A stretch of 64,000 bases of DNA. Origin: Rhizophagus irregularis. Its lineage: Eukaryota; Glomeromycota; Glomeromycetes; Glomerales; Glomeraceae. Within the stretch, counting starts at the first letter, position 1. Every line of letters starts with the position of its first letter. A program made the position numbers and the translations under genes. A model generated the notes under the pieces. That model was given only the letters and a program-made list of their open reading frames with translations, did not search any database and was not told the DNA's origin. The DNA lies in contig NC_089433.1 in assembly GCF_026210795.1 (NCBI RefSeq), positions 5,171,001 through 5,235,000 of the forward strand, given 5' to 3'. Of the stretch, positions 41,266-53,497 are shown in pieces.

Positions 41266-43172
41266 GTTCAAATAGATCTTATTCGAAATCGAGCCACATT
41301 TATGAAGTCAACGTCGAGTTCGTGTTTTAAAACAAAACGCTTCTACTAAATTAGAGAAAATCGGAGAAAAGAGGTGCAATTTAGTTATTAGCGAATTTCT
41401 TAGGATTAAATTGATGCATTAGCCATCACCTCGTATATCGGGTTGCATACGGTTCAGCAAGTTCCTAATCGTAGTTAAAAATACGCCATCTTATTTATAT
41501 ACAGTATATTTTCCGAGATCCTAGCTTACGTAAATTCTGATGGAATTCTTTAACCGAGAGTATACCCGAAATAAATGTTTAAAATTAAATTTTATCCAAA
41601 TTTTAATTAATAGATTCGTAAAATATTCATTTCTTGGCGGAAATTCTATGCATCTACTATATAACCAAATTATAACTACGTTATAAAGATAAAATTGTTT
41701 AAATAATGAAGTTCGGGCATAACAACTGCAATTCTCGCTAATATAGTTATTATGATAGACAATTTGCCTAGTTTTGTAATCCCAATTTATGGCAGATTTA
41801 GGCTTTAATACGATCGGCAGTCACCAAATCTTTTAGTGGTGTTGTATAGAGGTTGGAACCGGATTTAAAAAATAAATCTGGTTTTATTTTACAGCTGATT
41901 TTCATAATATACAGGACACCTAGTCACATACGAGAGACAACTCGGTACATTCGGCAAAACTCGTAAAGTTCAGAATAAGGTAAAAATTATATTTGGAGCG
42001 CACAGTGGTGTAGTTTTTATTTTATTCTGAGTTATACCGAGTTTCTCTCGGCATGGAGTAAAAATGATGGGTGTCCAACTTATAGTATCCGGTTTCTTCG
42101 AATCCTTCGGATTTATATCCGGTTTTATTCGGTTTTTCTTCATCCAGATTTGATAAATCCAGTTTCCTTCGTTCCATCCGAATTTATTATATCCGGTTTC
42201 TTTCGATTTTCGGATTTAAATCTGAATATCGAAATTACTGTATCATTAATTCATTTAAGTTATCGTGACATTCCATCATGACTTGAGAATATTAATTATT
42301 ACATAAGTCATCGTAATATCCCTCCGTGACTCGAGAATGATTATTAATCATTATTCATTATGTACGAATGATGTACGAAATGTAACATATTTACGGAATT
42401 TCTTAAACGATAAAAATTATTCAGTTTGTTATATTTCCATAAACGTGAAATTTCTTAGGAAATATTCCGATTAAATTTCTTATAGAGGTAAGATCTAAGC
42501 TAACAATCAAATTAACAAATTAAGTTTTTTTAAATCAAAACCCATAATTAGCGCCATTTAGCGTTCACATGTGAAAATATTAAGTTTTTCATCACGTTGA
42601 TATGATTAGATTTGGTGAATCATTTGGTTCATGCATTTGATTCAAAAATGGAAATAAAATAATGAATTCTGTTTCACAAACCCCATGAAACAATAACACT
42701 ATTCATGCACTGAAATTCGCCGATCTGTTTGTACAAATTTGTTATTATTATAAGTACTCATTATACAAATTTTAAAAGAAATATGATTGTATTGTTAACT
42801 TGATATTACTAAATATATTAAAATATCATGAATCGTGTTTCATTCTAATGGGTGTAGGATCGAAGAAATAATTAAAATAATCCACTAACCGGATGATTGA
42901 ACAAATCCAACCTAAAAGAAAAAAATTTTGAATTAATACTGCTAAACGAAATCTAAGTATAAAATATAATTAAAATTAATAAATTAGTAATATGACAATA
43001 AAAATAAATATTAGTAGAGTTCCACAAATTTGTAATACCTTAAAATCTAAATTTAATGAGCAAGTTTATGTAAGATAATACTAAAAAGTTTTGCAATGCA
43101 TTCTATTTGTTTACTTTTGAAATTTTTTCTTTTTTTTTTTTAGTAATCCCAAAAAGACTCAATTGCTAAAAA
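41266..43172. other. Intergenic, nested repeats and right arm of the inverted duplication
   Basis: 41840-42230 is rich in TCCGGTTT/CCGGATTT motifs around the TIR element at 41914. From about 42240 it is the inverted-duplication arm. No gene. Confidence 0.55.
41914..42076. mobile_element. 163-bp foldback MITE
   Basis: Ends GGACACC / GGTGTCC with further inverted matches inside (GAGAGACAACTCGGTA against TACCGAGTTTCTCTC; TTCAGAATAA against TTATTCTGAG). It sits inside a CCGGATTT-rich stretch that flanks it on both sides, suggesting insertion into an older repeat. No clear target duplication. Confidence 0.6.
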
Positions 43173-43572
43173 TAGAACTTTCCTTAAACGGATAATATTC
43201 CTAGAATTTATCCGGATTATTCTATTATCCTAACTGTATCCGATTAGTTTTAAAACGGATATCCGGTTTTAAATTTGAGAGATGGATAATCCTATGAAAC
43301 TTTACGGATAATCCGCTAAATATCTAGATTTAGAATGATCACAAGTAAACGGTGCTAAATTGATAATGTCTGCAAAAATTTGAATAAAGTCCTAAAACAT
43401 TGGTTAAGTACATATTTTTTTTTTTGTATTTCAATATGTTAAAATTTGAATTTTAATAAAATTTATAGAATCAAGAAATTTTTAATATCGAGGTGATTAA
43501 ATATCTATAAATTAAATCTAAATGACTAAATGATCTCGTCTAGGATAATCGGATAATCCGGTGAAAGCTCTA
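43173..43572. mobile_element. hAT-type MITE, 400 bp
   Basis: Ends TAGAACTTTCC... and ...GGTGAAAGCTCTA are inverted (TAGARCTTTC), flanked by GCTAAAAA (43165-43172) and ACTAAAAA (43573-43580), a 7-of-8 target duplication. The interior has many GGATAATCCG-like motifs in both orientations. Absent from the left arm of the inverted duplication. No frame. Confidence 0.72.
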
Positions 43573-43895
43573 ACTAAAAAATATTGTTCATTGTTTAATG
43601 TGACGTTTTATGCATATGCATAATCATCATAACCATCAGTTTGTAAAATAATTTTTTTAAAGTAAAATGGATAAAATATAAAAGCATACATATATGCATA
43701 TAACCTATTATAGTTCTATACTAGTTCTTACAATAAAATAATCAAACAATCTCATGAAACATCATTTTATTTTTAATTTCATTCATTTCTCTGTTTGGCT
43801 TTATTAAAAAAAATCTTATAAATAATATATTTACCTCAAAGATTTTTTTTTTTTTCCTCACTCATTAACGGCTTTTTCTAAGATCATACTTCAAT
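43573..43895. promoter_or_regulatory. Upstream region conserved between the two-TM paralogues
   Basis: The 5' flank (CTCACTCATTAACGGCTTTTTCTAAG, continuing to the ATG) is nearly identical to the inverted flank of the gene at 35.1-36.3 kb for about 60 bp and recognisable for 300 bp. The strong match close to the ATG suggests conserved promoter or leader sequence. Single exact elements cannot be told. Confidence 0.45.
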
Positions 43896-44804
43896 ATGAA
43901 AATATTATTAAATCGTCTTAAAAAAGAAGAAACTTTTGACTGTAATTATTTTACGCCAAAGTATTATTTTGAAACGGAATGGTTTCTTGACATGCATGGT
44001 TATATTGATAGGGAGGAATTAGACGTTCGTTTTGAAGAAATTAATAAAATAGTCACTGAAAACCCACTACTAAGTGAAAGAGCAAAAAAGGGTCTTTTAT
44101 ATGTTTTCATCGCTCTTAGCTTTATTTTTATTTTGCTTATTATCTTTGCTGCTCAAGTTTTTGGAGGTTATGTTGCTCCAATCGTGATACAAATTATAAA
44201 TTCTATTGCTTTCTTTGTGGCGAGATATTTGATCGATGAAGAAGCAAAACGTCGCTCCGAAAGATTTTATGAAGCTATTAAAAAATTGTTCGACAAATAT
44301 AATAAAAAAGATAACCCAACTGCCAATTGGAAACTCAAGTGGCGTAAAGTTATCACTCATTTCAATTTAGATCAATCCTCAAATGATATAACGCCAAAGT
44401 ATGCTGAAGAAGCAGAAATAGAGTTAGAAATAAATGACGTCCTCGCTGAAATTACCGAGTGTACCATCCGTTTGCACCTTTATAGTAAAGAAAAACTTGA
44501 AAGAATTACTAAAGAGAAAGAGGAACTTGAGAGACTTCTTTCATCAAACGAGGACTATTCAATTACCATCGATGATAAGAAATTGCCTGAAATTCCTTTC
44601 AATTACGTACAACCTTCCAACAACACACCCCGACTTAACAACACGCCCCCATTTAATAACACACCTCAACCTGACAATACACCCCCATTTAATAACACAC
44701 CTCAACCTGACAATACACCCATATTTAATAACACACCTCAACCTGACAATACGCCCACATTTAATAACACATCCCCTTCCAACAATACTGAAATAGAAAG
44801 ATGA
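43896..44804 (+). CDS. Two-transmembrane protein paralogue, truncated tail, 302 aa
   Basis: Paralogue of the 393-aa protein at 35.1 kb, in inverted orientation. Same N-terminus (DCNYFTPKYYFETEWFLDMHG), two hydrophobic helices (about 66-90 and 92-113), EEAKRRSERFYEAIKKLFDKYN, ANWKLKWRKV, then 12-residue repeats of the type TPQPDNTPPFNN. It lacks about 20 residues after the ANWKLKW segment and stops at NNTEIER. After the stop, another frame still encodes NNINDNGNERMNYANPQMNM, which is the paralogue's tail, so a deletion with frameshift has cut the C-terminus by about 60 residues. The membrane part is intact, so the protein may still work. Confidence 0.75.
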   Translation: MKILLNRLKKEETFDCNYFTPKYYFETEWFLDMHGYIDREELDVRFEEINKIVTENPLLSERAKKGLLYVFIALSFIFILLIIFAAQVFGGYVAPIVIQIINSIAFFVARYLIDEEAKRRSERFYEAIKKLFDKYNKKDNPTANWKLKWRKVITHFNLDQSSNDITPKYAEEAEIELEINDVLAEITECTIRLHLYSKEKLERITKEKEELERLLSSNEDYSITIDDKKLPEIPFNYVQPSNNTPRLNNTPPFNNTPQPDNTPPFNNTPQPDNTPIFNNTPQPDNTPTFNNTSPSNNTEIER

Positions 44805-47297
44805 ATAATATAAACGACAATGGAAATGAGAGGATGAATTATGCTAATCCTCAGATGAATATGAAACGTCTTCCCTATAATTACGGTATAAAATTATTTT
44901 ACATTTTTTTGTGACACGATAATCATGTTTTATTACAATGTAAGGGTCGAAATTATCTAGTGAATTTATTAATTATAAGGCGCAATATATTATATAGTTT
45001 AGGTGTTTAAATTTTTAAAGCATTTTATTAGTATTACGTCCGTAATTGACATTAAAATATTCTTTTAGGGATTTATTTTATTGGCCATTCTATATTTTAC
45101 TTAATTGAGGAACTGAGGAAACGTCCGTAATTGACGTGAAACTATTCTTATGTATATATTTATGTGTTATTTTATTTTATATGGGTTATATCATTTTAGT
45201 ATATAATTTCGTATGACGTTATTTTATTGGTTATTACAATGGATTACTCGAATTAGGACCAAGAGAGAGTTATGAAATGAAATAAACGGAGAGGGATTCG
45301 CCTAAATCAGAGGATCAATTCTTTTTTTGCCCTTTTTCTTATGATGAAAAAGTGCCTCATTAATTATTTTGAATAATGACTTATTAGAAATTGTTAATAA
45401 GGGGGAACTATCGAAATTTAGTTCTAGAAATTTAGAAATAGACTTTTTGGGAAACTAAGCATTAGTATAATTTTGTTATTGATATTGTGAAATTGTATTA
45501 TTTAATAAAAGAATATTGTTGTGGCTTAAGGTGGCAAACGTCTGTATGACGGCTTAAGCTCTACAAGCCAATAATTATTTATAATAGCTCAATAATATTA
45601 TATACTTGCACTACCGAAAATAAACTTCTCTTTCTAGAATTACGCCTCAATATCCTGGCCAAAATTACGTGATATAATTAGTTGATTTAAAAAGGTATTA
45701 ACTTCTAAAAATGATTTATTGTAAATATAATTCTTTTCTTTATATTTATAAAAAAAATTCATATTTATAAAAAAAATAAATGTTCTTAAGTTGAAGTTTG
45801 TACACCATACAAGTTAGCAGCCGAAACTAGAGATCATGAGAAACCTGTTCACATGACAAAATATTACGGTAGCTTCGTGGGACCAAGTTTTACAAATATC
45901 GTTCAAGAAACAGCACAAATTTTTCGGATCAAAACCCGGGGAATCGCTATGTTCAGGTGACTGAAAACTCAATTCAAAGACCGAAAGGAACACATGCGAA
46001 CAAAAAACTAAAACTGGAAATTCTTTATTTTGCTACACACGAAGATCGGTGTCAGTGTGTCACATGAACTACCGATAAAGTTGACCAATTCCCAAACTTC
46101 CGTTAAAGAAAAGAAAAAGGATGAAAGAAGAAATAGGGGAATAAAAAGAAAGACGAGCCTCAGAACAAATGTTCTTGCGAAAAACTAAACTGAAAAAAAT
46201 CTATGACACGACGCGGTCGGTCTTTCATTAACAAAATTGCTGGAGACATAGTTGTTTATTTATATAGATTGAGTTTAAGTTTTAGTTTTATTTAGGTCGA
46301 ATTCCAGGTTTATATACCTGATGAACGTGTCTTAACGTGAAAGATCACGGTTGTATTTAGTATGTAATATGTACATTACACAACGTGTGGATGGTTTTTC
46401 GCTTTAGAACTATGTTCTTCTCGTTTTGCATCATCAACAGGTCAACTTCATTTGTTAATAAAGGCAATAAATTAAAAAGGAAAATAAAGTGGAATAATAA
46501 ATTATGAAACATTAACGAATACTTTAGTTTAATCTTCTTATTCGATTTATGGGAACTCGTACAGGTTTTTTGATACATCTTTATTATTCCTAGTGGTCTA
46601 CGAAGAAAATCAGAAAATTGAAGAGTTTTTCTATAAATTTACCTTACCAAAAATACAACTACCTAAAACAAGAAAAATTGAATCAAATATTATCAGACCA
46701 ATACTTGCAAATGTAATAACTTAGATTGATAAAAAAAAATGACATGTATGACGTGTATACGTATCGCTGGAGTGCGCGGTCAATAGCAATAACTGCCAAA
46801 ACAAAATTTCTTTTAATAGTCAACAATTTATTTAGTTATTAATAAAGAACAAAACTCATTTGCTATCATTTAGTGAATATTATGCGTAAAATCCATCTAT
46901 TATAAAATTACATGAAATTGGATTTTACAGCCAATGTCAGATAAGGTTGCCCCATAATTATCGTAACTGTCCCTAACAAAATTTTCTTTCACAAAATGTT
47001 TTAATGAAGAACCATACTGTACATATCAAAGTGTTGTAGGTTATCATATTCTTTTTTTGTTGTTAGCATGAGTGAAAATAACAAAAGGCAATACTATAGT
47101 TTACGAAAAATATCGTAGAGCATGGAATTAATAAATTATGTAATTGATTGCATTAATCAATTGAACTTAAAATATACGTAAAATTTGTGGCCAAAAAACT
47201 CATGATAGATTTGAGAAAATTCCAACAAAAAAAAGTTATTGGTTAGTTACATCACTTCCGTCACTTCCGTCACGTGATCGATTAACTTGATTCACAT
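44805..47297. other. Intergenic, no gene recognised
   Basis: Begins with the frameshifted remains of the two-TM tail (44805-44880) and the end of the arm (to about 44960). 45830-46240 is less AT-rich and purine-rich but has no lasting frame. The rest is featureless; the 73-codon minus frame at 46357-46578 has no support. Confidence 0.5.
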
Positions 47298-47305
47298 GAC
47301 GATCA

Positions 47306-47641
47306 CAGGGACGATGATTTTCTGCGGTGACAAAATACTAACTCCGTCTGCGGTAAAAATAAATTCTGCGTTTTGCCATGCATTAAAAAAATTACTAATT
47401 TCTGCAGTATTTCTGTGATTTTTTTGTTAAATTCTGTACGAAATTAACAATTCTGCATTTATCAAAATTACGTCTAAAAAAATAAACATCTAATCTTTAC
47501 CAAATTAGGCAATTTACATTATTAATTCTGGTTGGAATTAACTAATTTAGTAATGATCTACAATCACACTAATTCCGCGATTGGTACTCGATTCTGCATT
47601 TTCTGCGGCATTCCGTGAAATGCAGAAAATCATTGTCCCTA
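47306..47641. mobile_element. hAT-type MITE, 336 bp, perfect 8-bp target duplication
   Basis: Ends CAGGGACGATGATTTTCTGC and, inverted, TAGGGACAATGATTTTCTGC: 18 of 20 identical, matching the hAT end rule (C/T)A(A/G)NG. Flanked by GACGATCA on both sides (47298-47305 and 47642-47649). The interior repeats TTCTGCGG/TTCTGCAT motifs. No frame; non-autonomous. Confidence 0.9.
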
Positions 47642-47958
47642 GACGATCAACACCGGCCAGCCAATAATTTTGTTTCACGCTACATATAACTCGTATATTT
47701 AAAATAGTGCTGAAATTATCGAACTGATAAAGCAATTTTATTTTTGTTCTTTCAAATCATGAAATTTTTTTATGAATCATTATTTATGCAATAATCTATT
47801 AATACAGTAAAACATACTGTAACTGCAATAAACTACATACAAAAAATTACTTGTAATTCTACAATTACCTCCGTTCCATATGAAAAAATATCGTACAGTT
47901 CCTACTAAAAGAAAAATTCTAATGAAACTTAATGTATCTTAAGTATTATCAATTTCAG

Positions 47959-48225
47959 ATGATACAAATCTTGCTAGTAATCTTCAATACTGTTTAGTGA
48001 GCCAGACCGTTGATATTAATGTGAAATATCACACAATAGCTGTTGTATCGGAGGGATTTCCTGCAAAAAGCTATTTTATTATTAGTGTAAGTTTCAAACA
48101 AAACTTTACAGGGGATACCTAATATTTTCAATAATTTTATTAATTTTATGAATATTTATTGTTTCTGTTCACAGACTTCATATTGTTTTTCATTCTTTCG
48201 CTTACGGGAAGCAAGTTCATCTTAA
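47959..48225 (+). CDS. Possible exon pair of an unrecognised gene
   Basis: Exon 47959-48086 follows a good acceptor (AATTTCAG), is open in one frame (DTNLASNLQYCLVSQTVDIN, then VVSEGFPAKSYFIIS) and ends at a consensus donor GTAAGT. An 88-bp intron ends CACAG at 48174, and the next exon (TSYCFSFFRLREASSS) stops at 48225. No upstream exon with a start was found. Two consensus splice sites around an open frame make chance less likely, but this may be a gene remnant. Confidence 0.3.
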
Positions 48226-49363
48226 TTGCCAATCCGCCACTAAAATTGATTAGTAGATCCGTCGCAGTCGCATGTGTCGCATGTTCTTATATGAATGACG
48301 TCGATCGGCATCCGATTTTGTACTACATAAGTCATGCTTAATGCAACCATAATTTACCAATCAATAATGCCAAACGTGAATATGTCACAAAAAAAAATTT
48401 TTTTCGTTTGTTACAAAATTTAAAAAGTTTACTTTGGAGGAAGTTACCATTCCAGCTCATATTTTAGGTAACTTTACACCAATTATTCGCGAATTTTGCA
48501 AATTTTACAAGGTTTTTTTGTACTATTACATAATATACGGTATATTCTTGCTTAGATTAATAAAATAATATTTTAAAAAAAGAAAATAAAAAATTTTTTT
48601 TTTTTTGGCAGTTTTATAAAACTATACCTAAGTAATGTAACACCTTTTTATAATGTATTTTTAGGGCATTTATATTACAACAAAAACTTGTGCAAATACC
48701 ATTCAGAAGCAATAGTATTTAATATAAAAATGTCCGACGAGATTAATTATAGATTGCCGATCATTTTGTATCGCTGAGTGGCGAATCGGCAATTAAATGT
48801 TTTATATAAAGTTGATTGATCATCCACTTGCGCTACTAATAAAGAAACTGTAGGACTGGTTTGCACTTTTTCTAAGAGCCTCTAAGGTTAATTTTTCATA
48901 AATTTCATTGGAATTTTTGCAGTCCACAAAGGCACAAGGTCCATTATTTCGCTTGCAATTCTTGTCATTAGTTATTAAGAGAAGTATAAACTAAAGTCGG
49001 ATCTATTTAAACTAAAACCGGATCTTGGTTGAGAAAGAGATGTTAAACTTTCATGAAAATTTGAACGTATATCGTTATGTAGTGCCCACTTTGTATATGA
49101 GCTTAAATTAAATCACATGACATACAAATTAGCCAATAATATTAATTTACCTATACCGTTACAACTGTGTTACAACAAATCATTTTTTCATATTAAAAAT
49201 AATTTTTAAAAATCTATTAAATAATGAACTTTAACGTGGAATATTACTGTAAACTATTTTTATTTATAATTAAACGCGTTTTTTTAATATTCTTTACATG
49301 AAATTTTAGGTACAGTAGATCGGTCCACGTAATTTCATATGGGTTAGTTCGGAGATATATGCA
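48226..49363. other. Intergenic to contig end, dispersed repeat at the end
   Basis: No gene. The last 250 bp belong to the dispersed repeat seen at 16.9-17.3 kb and continue, in copy 2, beyond 63220. Confidence 0.5.
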
Positions 49364-49563
49364 NNNNNNNNNNNNNNNNNNNNNNNNNNNNNNNNNNNNN
49401 NNNNNNNNNNNNNNNNNNNNNNNNNNNNNNNNNNNNNNNNNNNNNNNNNNNNNNNNNNNNNNNNNNNNNNNNNNNNNNNNNNNNNNNNNNNNNNNNNNNN
49501 NNNNNNNNNNNNNNNNNNNNNNNNNNNNNNNNNNNNNNNNNNNNNNNNNNNNNNNNNNNNNNN
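49364..49563. other. Assembly gap of 200 N
   Basis: Exactly 200 unknown bases, a placeholder size. Frames running through it carry no information. Confidence 1.
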
Positions 49564-50145
49564 TCAGCGAGGGCGTCATTTATTTCTAGCTCTATCTCTG
49601 CTTCCTCAGCATATTTTGGCGTTATCTTTCCCTTAGCCTTAACACCATTATTATCAAGGGAATAATTCATTTCTACTTTATAATGACTGAGAACGTTACG
49701 CCACTTGAGTTTCCAATTGGCAGTTGGGTTATCACTGACATTATATTGATCGAACAATTTTTTAATAGCTTCAGAAAATCTTTCGGAGCGACGTTTTGCT
49801 TCTTCGTTGACCAAATATCTCCCTACAAAGAAAGCGATAGCATTTATACCTTCTATCGCGAAGGGAGCAATAAATCCTCCAAAAAGTTGAGACAAAAAGA
49901 TAATAAAAAAATAAAAATAAAAGCAATAGCGATGAAAGCATATAAAAGACCCTTTTTTGCTCTGTCACTCAGTAGTGGGTTTTCAGCGACTACTCTATTA
50001 ATTTCTTCAAGACGAATATCTAATTCCTCTCTATCAAGATAACCATGCATATCAAGACACCATTCCGTTTCAAAATAATACTTTGGCGTAAAGTAATTAC
50101 AATCAAGAGTATTTTCTTCTCTAAGACGATTTAATATATTTTCAT
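49564..50145 (-). pseudogene. Copy 2 of the 393-aa two-TM gene, cut by the gap and frameshifted
   Basis: 5' part of the gene at 35105-36286. After ATG (50145) a missing base gives a stop at codon 5, and an A run one base shorter in the first membrane helix (about 49910) breaks the frame again; the 3' part is lost in the gap. Both changes are of the type made by long-read sequencing, so I think the gene itself is intact and this copy is an error-bearing contig end. Confidence 0.75.
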
Positions 50146-52977
50146 ATTGAAGTATGATCTTAGAAAAAGCCGTTAATGAGTGAGGAAAAAAAATCTTTGT
50201 GTTATTTATTTGTAAGAAGATTTTTCTAAATGGAAAAATGAATGAAGTATTTTTTTTTTCTTTTTTTTTTTTTGTAATGAAATATTGAAATATTAAATAT
50301 TCGAATTACAAAAAAAAAAAAAAAAAAAAAGTTTTGTATTAAAAATAAAATTTCATGAGATTTTTGATTAGAATCATATTAGGTTATATATATATATGTT
50401 ATCTGTTATCTTTTTACTTTTGGAATCAATGATAATAAATTTAATGGTTGTGTTATTATTTATATGTGAATGAGTTTTGTAAGTATTGAAAAGGAAATTT
50501 TTGCGAATCGTTTCGTTTCGTGTACAACAATGTGTCCTTGTTGAAGTCAAAAACCGGTAATTTGGTAAAACGTCGCACACGACTAATTCGCAATTTTTCC
50601 TCCGTACCGCCAAATTTTCGTTTAACAATAAACAATAATTTAAGTAATTTGGAGTTTTTGGATGATATATTAAAAAAAAAAGAAGAAGAAAGAAAAAATT
50701 TTAAAGTCAACAAATAGAATACATCATAAGACTTTCCATTAATTTGATATAAATTCTATGGATATCTTCGGTATCACAAATTTGCGGAAAACTACCAAAT
50801 ATTTTATCTTTATTGTCTATATTAATTTATGATAATTAATAATTATATTTTACACTTAAAATAACGAATTTATTTAACGATTAATTATTTGTTAATTAGA
50901 TAACTTTTGTCTAGTAATATTAATTTTTTTTTTCTAGATCGAATTTTGTCCAACTTTTCGGTTATTAGATTTTTGTGATTCTTTCTTCGAAAATTGCACA
51001 AATATCAGATAATGAATTCAACGATTCATGAGTTATGAATATTTATATTACGCGATGTTAGTTAACAATGCAATTATACACCAATAATTTCCTTAAAAAT
51101 TTGTATAATAATGTACTTCCAGTAATATACTACATGTTAAGATCAAAACAAATCCGTTCTTCTTGTTCTTTTAAGAGCCCCCTTTTGAATACTCATTAAT
51201 TGGTATAATTTTTATATAAGACCAACGAAAAACAAATATTATTGGATCATTAAAACAAACAGATCGACACTTATGAATGAAAGAAGGGATTTAATGTGTT
51301 ATGTTACCCATAATGTTTGTGAAACAGATTTTTTATTTTATTTCCATTTATATACATGAAGCAAATTATTGATTTGTTTTAACCGTTCTAGCCACCAATT
51401 AATATGGTGAAACTTAATCAATATTGTATTTGTTACATGTGAACGTTTAAATGGTTAGTTTTTTCTCATTATGTTTCATTTTATTAACTAATTATGGTTT
51501 TTTGAATTAAAAAAAAAAAATTGATTTTTTTTTAATTTACTTTTGTTAATTTGATTGATAATAAGATTTTACAGTTATAAGAAATTTAAGAAATTTTAAT
51601 CCCGTTACAACTCCATATTTTTATTTTTATTTTTATTTATTATTATTGTTATTATTATTATTATTATTATGAAAAAAATGCCACGTTTACGGAAAATATA
51701 ACAAACCGAATAATTTTCATCATTTAAAGATTAGGAAAATTTCCGTGAAAATGTTTCATTTAAAAAAAAAACGCAGTTACTGCGATAAAACAAATCTACA
51801 ATTTTGGACAATTGTATATATTTATATATTATATGAATTTGTGTATAACAAACAATAATTAATTTTTTATGCATAAAGTCAACGGCGGGATGTCACAATA
51901 ACTAACGTCATCTTTCTTTGTAATTTTAGGCATAACATAATAAAGATATGAGTTAATGATGTTGAAGAAATGAAAGAAAATTTTTATAATAAAATTTGGG
52001 CTCTGATTAAACCATATACGTGATTGAATTATTATATTTTGTCATAATATTCTTTTGAAATAAATTATAAATTCATCCATATATAAACTGAATGTATGAA
52101 GAGCCTATTTAATCATAGCCATATTTCTCAAACAATAATACAAAATGTATATTTTATGATTTCCTTTTTTTTTAATTTTAGTTTTCTTTTATTAACTGAC
52201 ACTTAGGGATGACAATGATATAAAGTTTATAATATCGTATATACTTAAAAATAAACGCCTCTGGCTAGAATTATGAAGATTTTGGTAAAAAGAGGATGTT
52301 AAGAGAATTAAACGCCCTAATGTTACATAGAAAGTGGACTTGTCCGATCATTCATTGACAAATAATTTGATCGGTTACAGTAGTACAATTTACAAACACA
52401 ACGCCATTTTTTTGATTTGTAACACCGAAAATTTATTAACTGCGCCTCACTCCTTACTGCGCCTTAAGTGCCGAAATGTAAAAGAAGTTCAACAAACTGA
52501 TTACAAAATGCATTAATAATGCAAGCTTATATTATTATATAACACCTTTGTAAATCTTTTCCCTCTATTTTTTTTCAAGTAGTACGGTTAGAATTTAAAA
52601 CAAAAAAATTTATATCGTTGAAAATATTCCTTGCTTTCTTATTAATACTGTAAAATGAATCAAGGGAAAATTTCATGATAGTCAATACTATCGGCAAAAT
52701 GGTTTGTCGATTCGCTAAAATGGTTTCGGAAAAATGTGATGTCGTGAAATGGCAAGTAGGTAAAATGACGTCAGTAAATTTTATGTCGGTGAAACGGTAA
52801 TACGAATTTGTAATCGGACAAAGAGAATTCTAACAAAAAATTCTGTTTATTACTTTCATACGAAAATATTGTCGAATCAATTATTATTTTGTCTATAATA
52901 TATGTAAATTTTATCGGAGTATAGAGCCGGTTTGTACATGCATAAAAAAACTTACTTTCAAATTTTAAAATTTTATT
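50146..52977. other. Copy 2 of 36287-39120, no gene beyond the weak small frame
   Basis: Same content as copy 1: the GTG-started 65-codon frame recurs at 50520-50717 and the kinase B upstream copy from about 52306. No new feature. Confidence 0.6.
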
Positions 52978-53497
52978 ATGGCCAAAATTCGCTATGAATT
53001 AATTTAAGCAAAAACATTAATAGATTTAAGCATTCCCAATAATTTAGAAAAAAAAATACGAATACATACAACAAATTGTTGAGATGAATTTCTTGTAAAA
53101 GATGAAAATTAGAGGCAATAAAATTATTAAATAATACATTTTAATAAAGAGGGTAAGAGACAAAAAGATTTGTCAAGAAGAATGTTTGGTCATATAATAT
53201 TGTAAACATTATATTAGAAATTATTTAAAAGAAAATTTTTCAAATTGGACATCTAAGGATGGTAGTTTGGTACGGAGATATCGGGTGGAATCGTGTGTTT
53301 CTGGTAGGATAGTAGAATGGATTCTATTTAATAATTTACAAAATATTGGAAATTTATACCGTTATACGGCAGATTGGATTGATGGCGAATATTTTTAATG
53401 GAATAATCGAGAACAAAAAAAGATTTAAAAAGCAAAAAGTAATACTTAAAGATTGAAAAATGGGGAAAACACTAACAGAATTGGTTTGATGATATTA
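52978..53497 (+). pseudogene. Copy 2 of the dead kinase B exon 1
   Basis: Same broken exon as at 39121, with the same stops and deletions and one extra A in an A run (about 53050). The shared disabling changes show that this is the same locus or a very recent copy. Confidence 0.85.

Larger units (their letters stand above)
42240..44960. repeat. Right arm of the large inverted duplication
   Basis: Reverse-complement partner of about 34990-38110, carrying the shorter two-TM paralogue in opposite orientation. It is interrupted by a 400-bp hAT-type element at 43173-43572 that the left arm lacks, so that insertion came after the duplication. Confidence 0.8.
35703..49363. repeat. Copy 1 of a 13.66-kb near-identical block ending at the gap
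   Basis: 13661 bp repeated as 49564-63220 (13657 bp). Coordinate offset is 13855-13861 throughout; the differences seen are nearly all one- or two-base changes in homopolymer runs. The block ends exactly at the first N, and copy 2 starts exactly after the last N, as in an unmerged contig overlap. Confidence 0.95.

Noticed and set aside
49244-49895. Frames running through the N run
   Set aside because: They join unrelated sequences through unknown bases and have no meaning.
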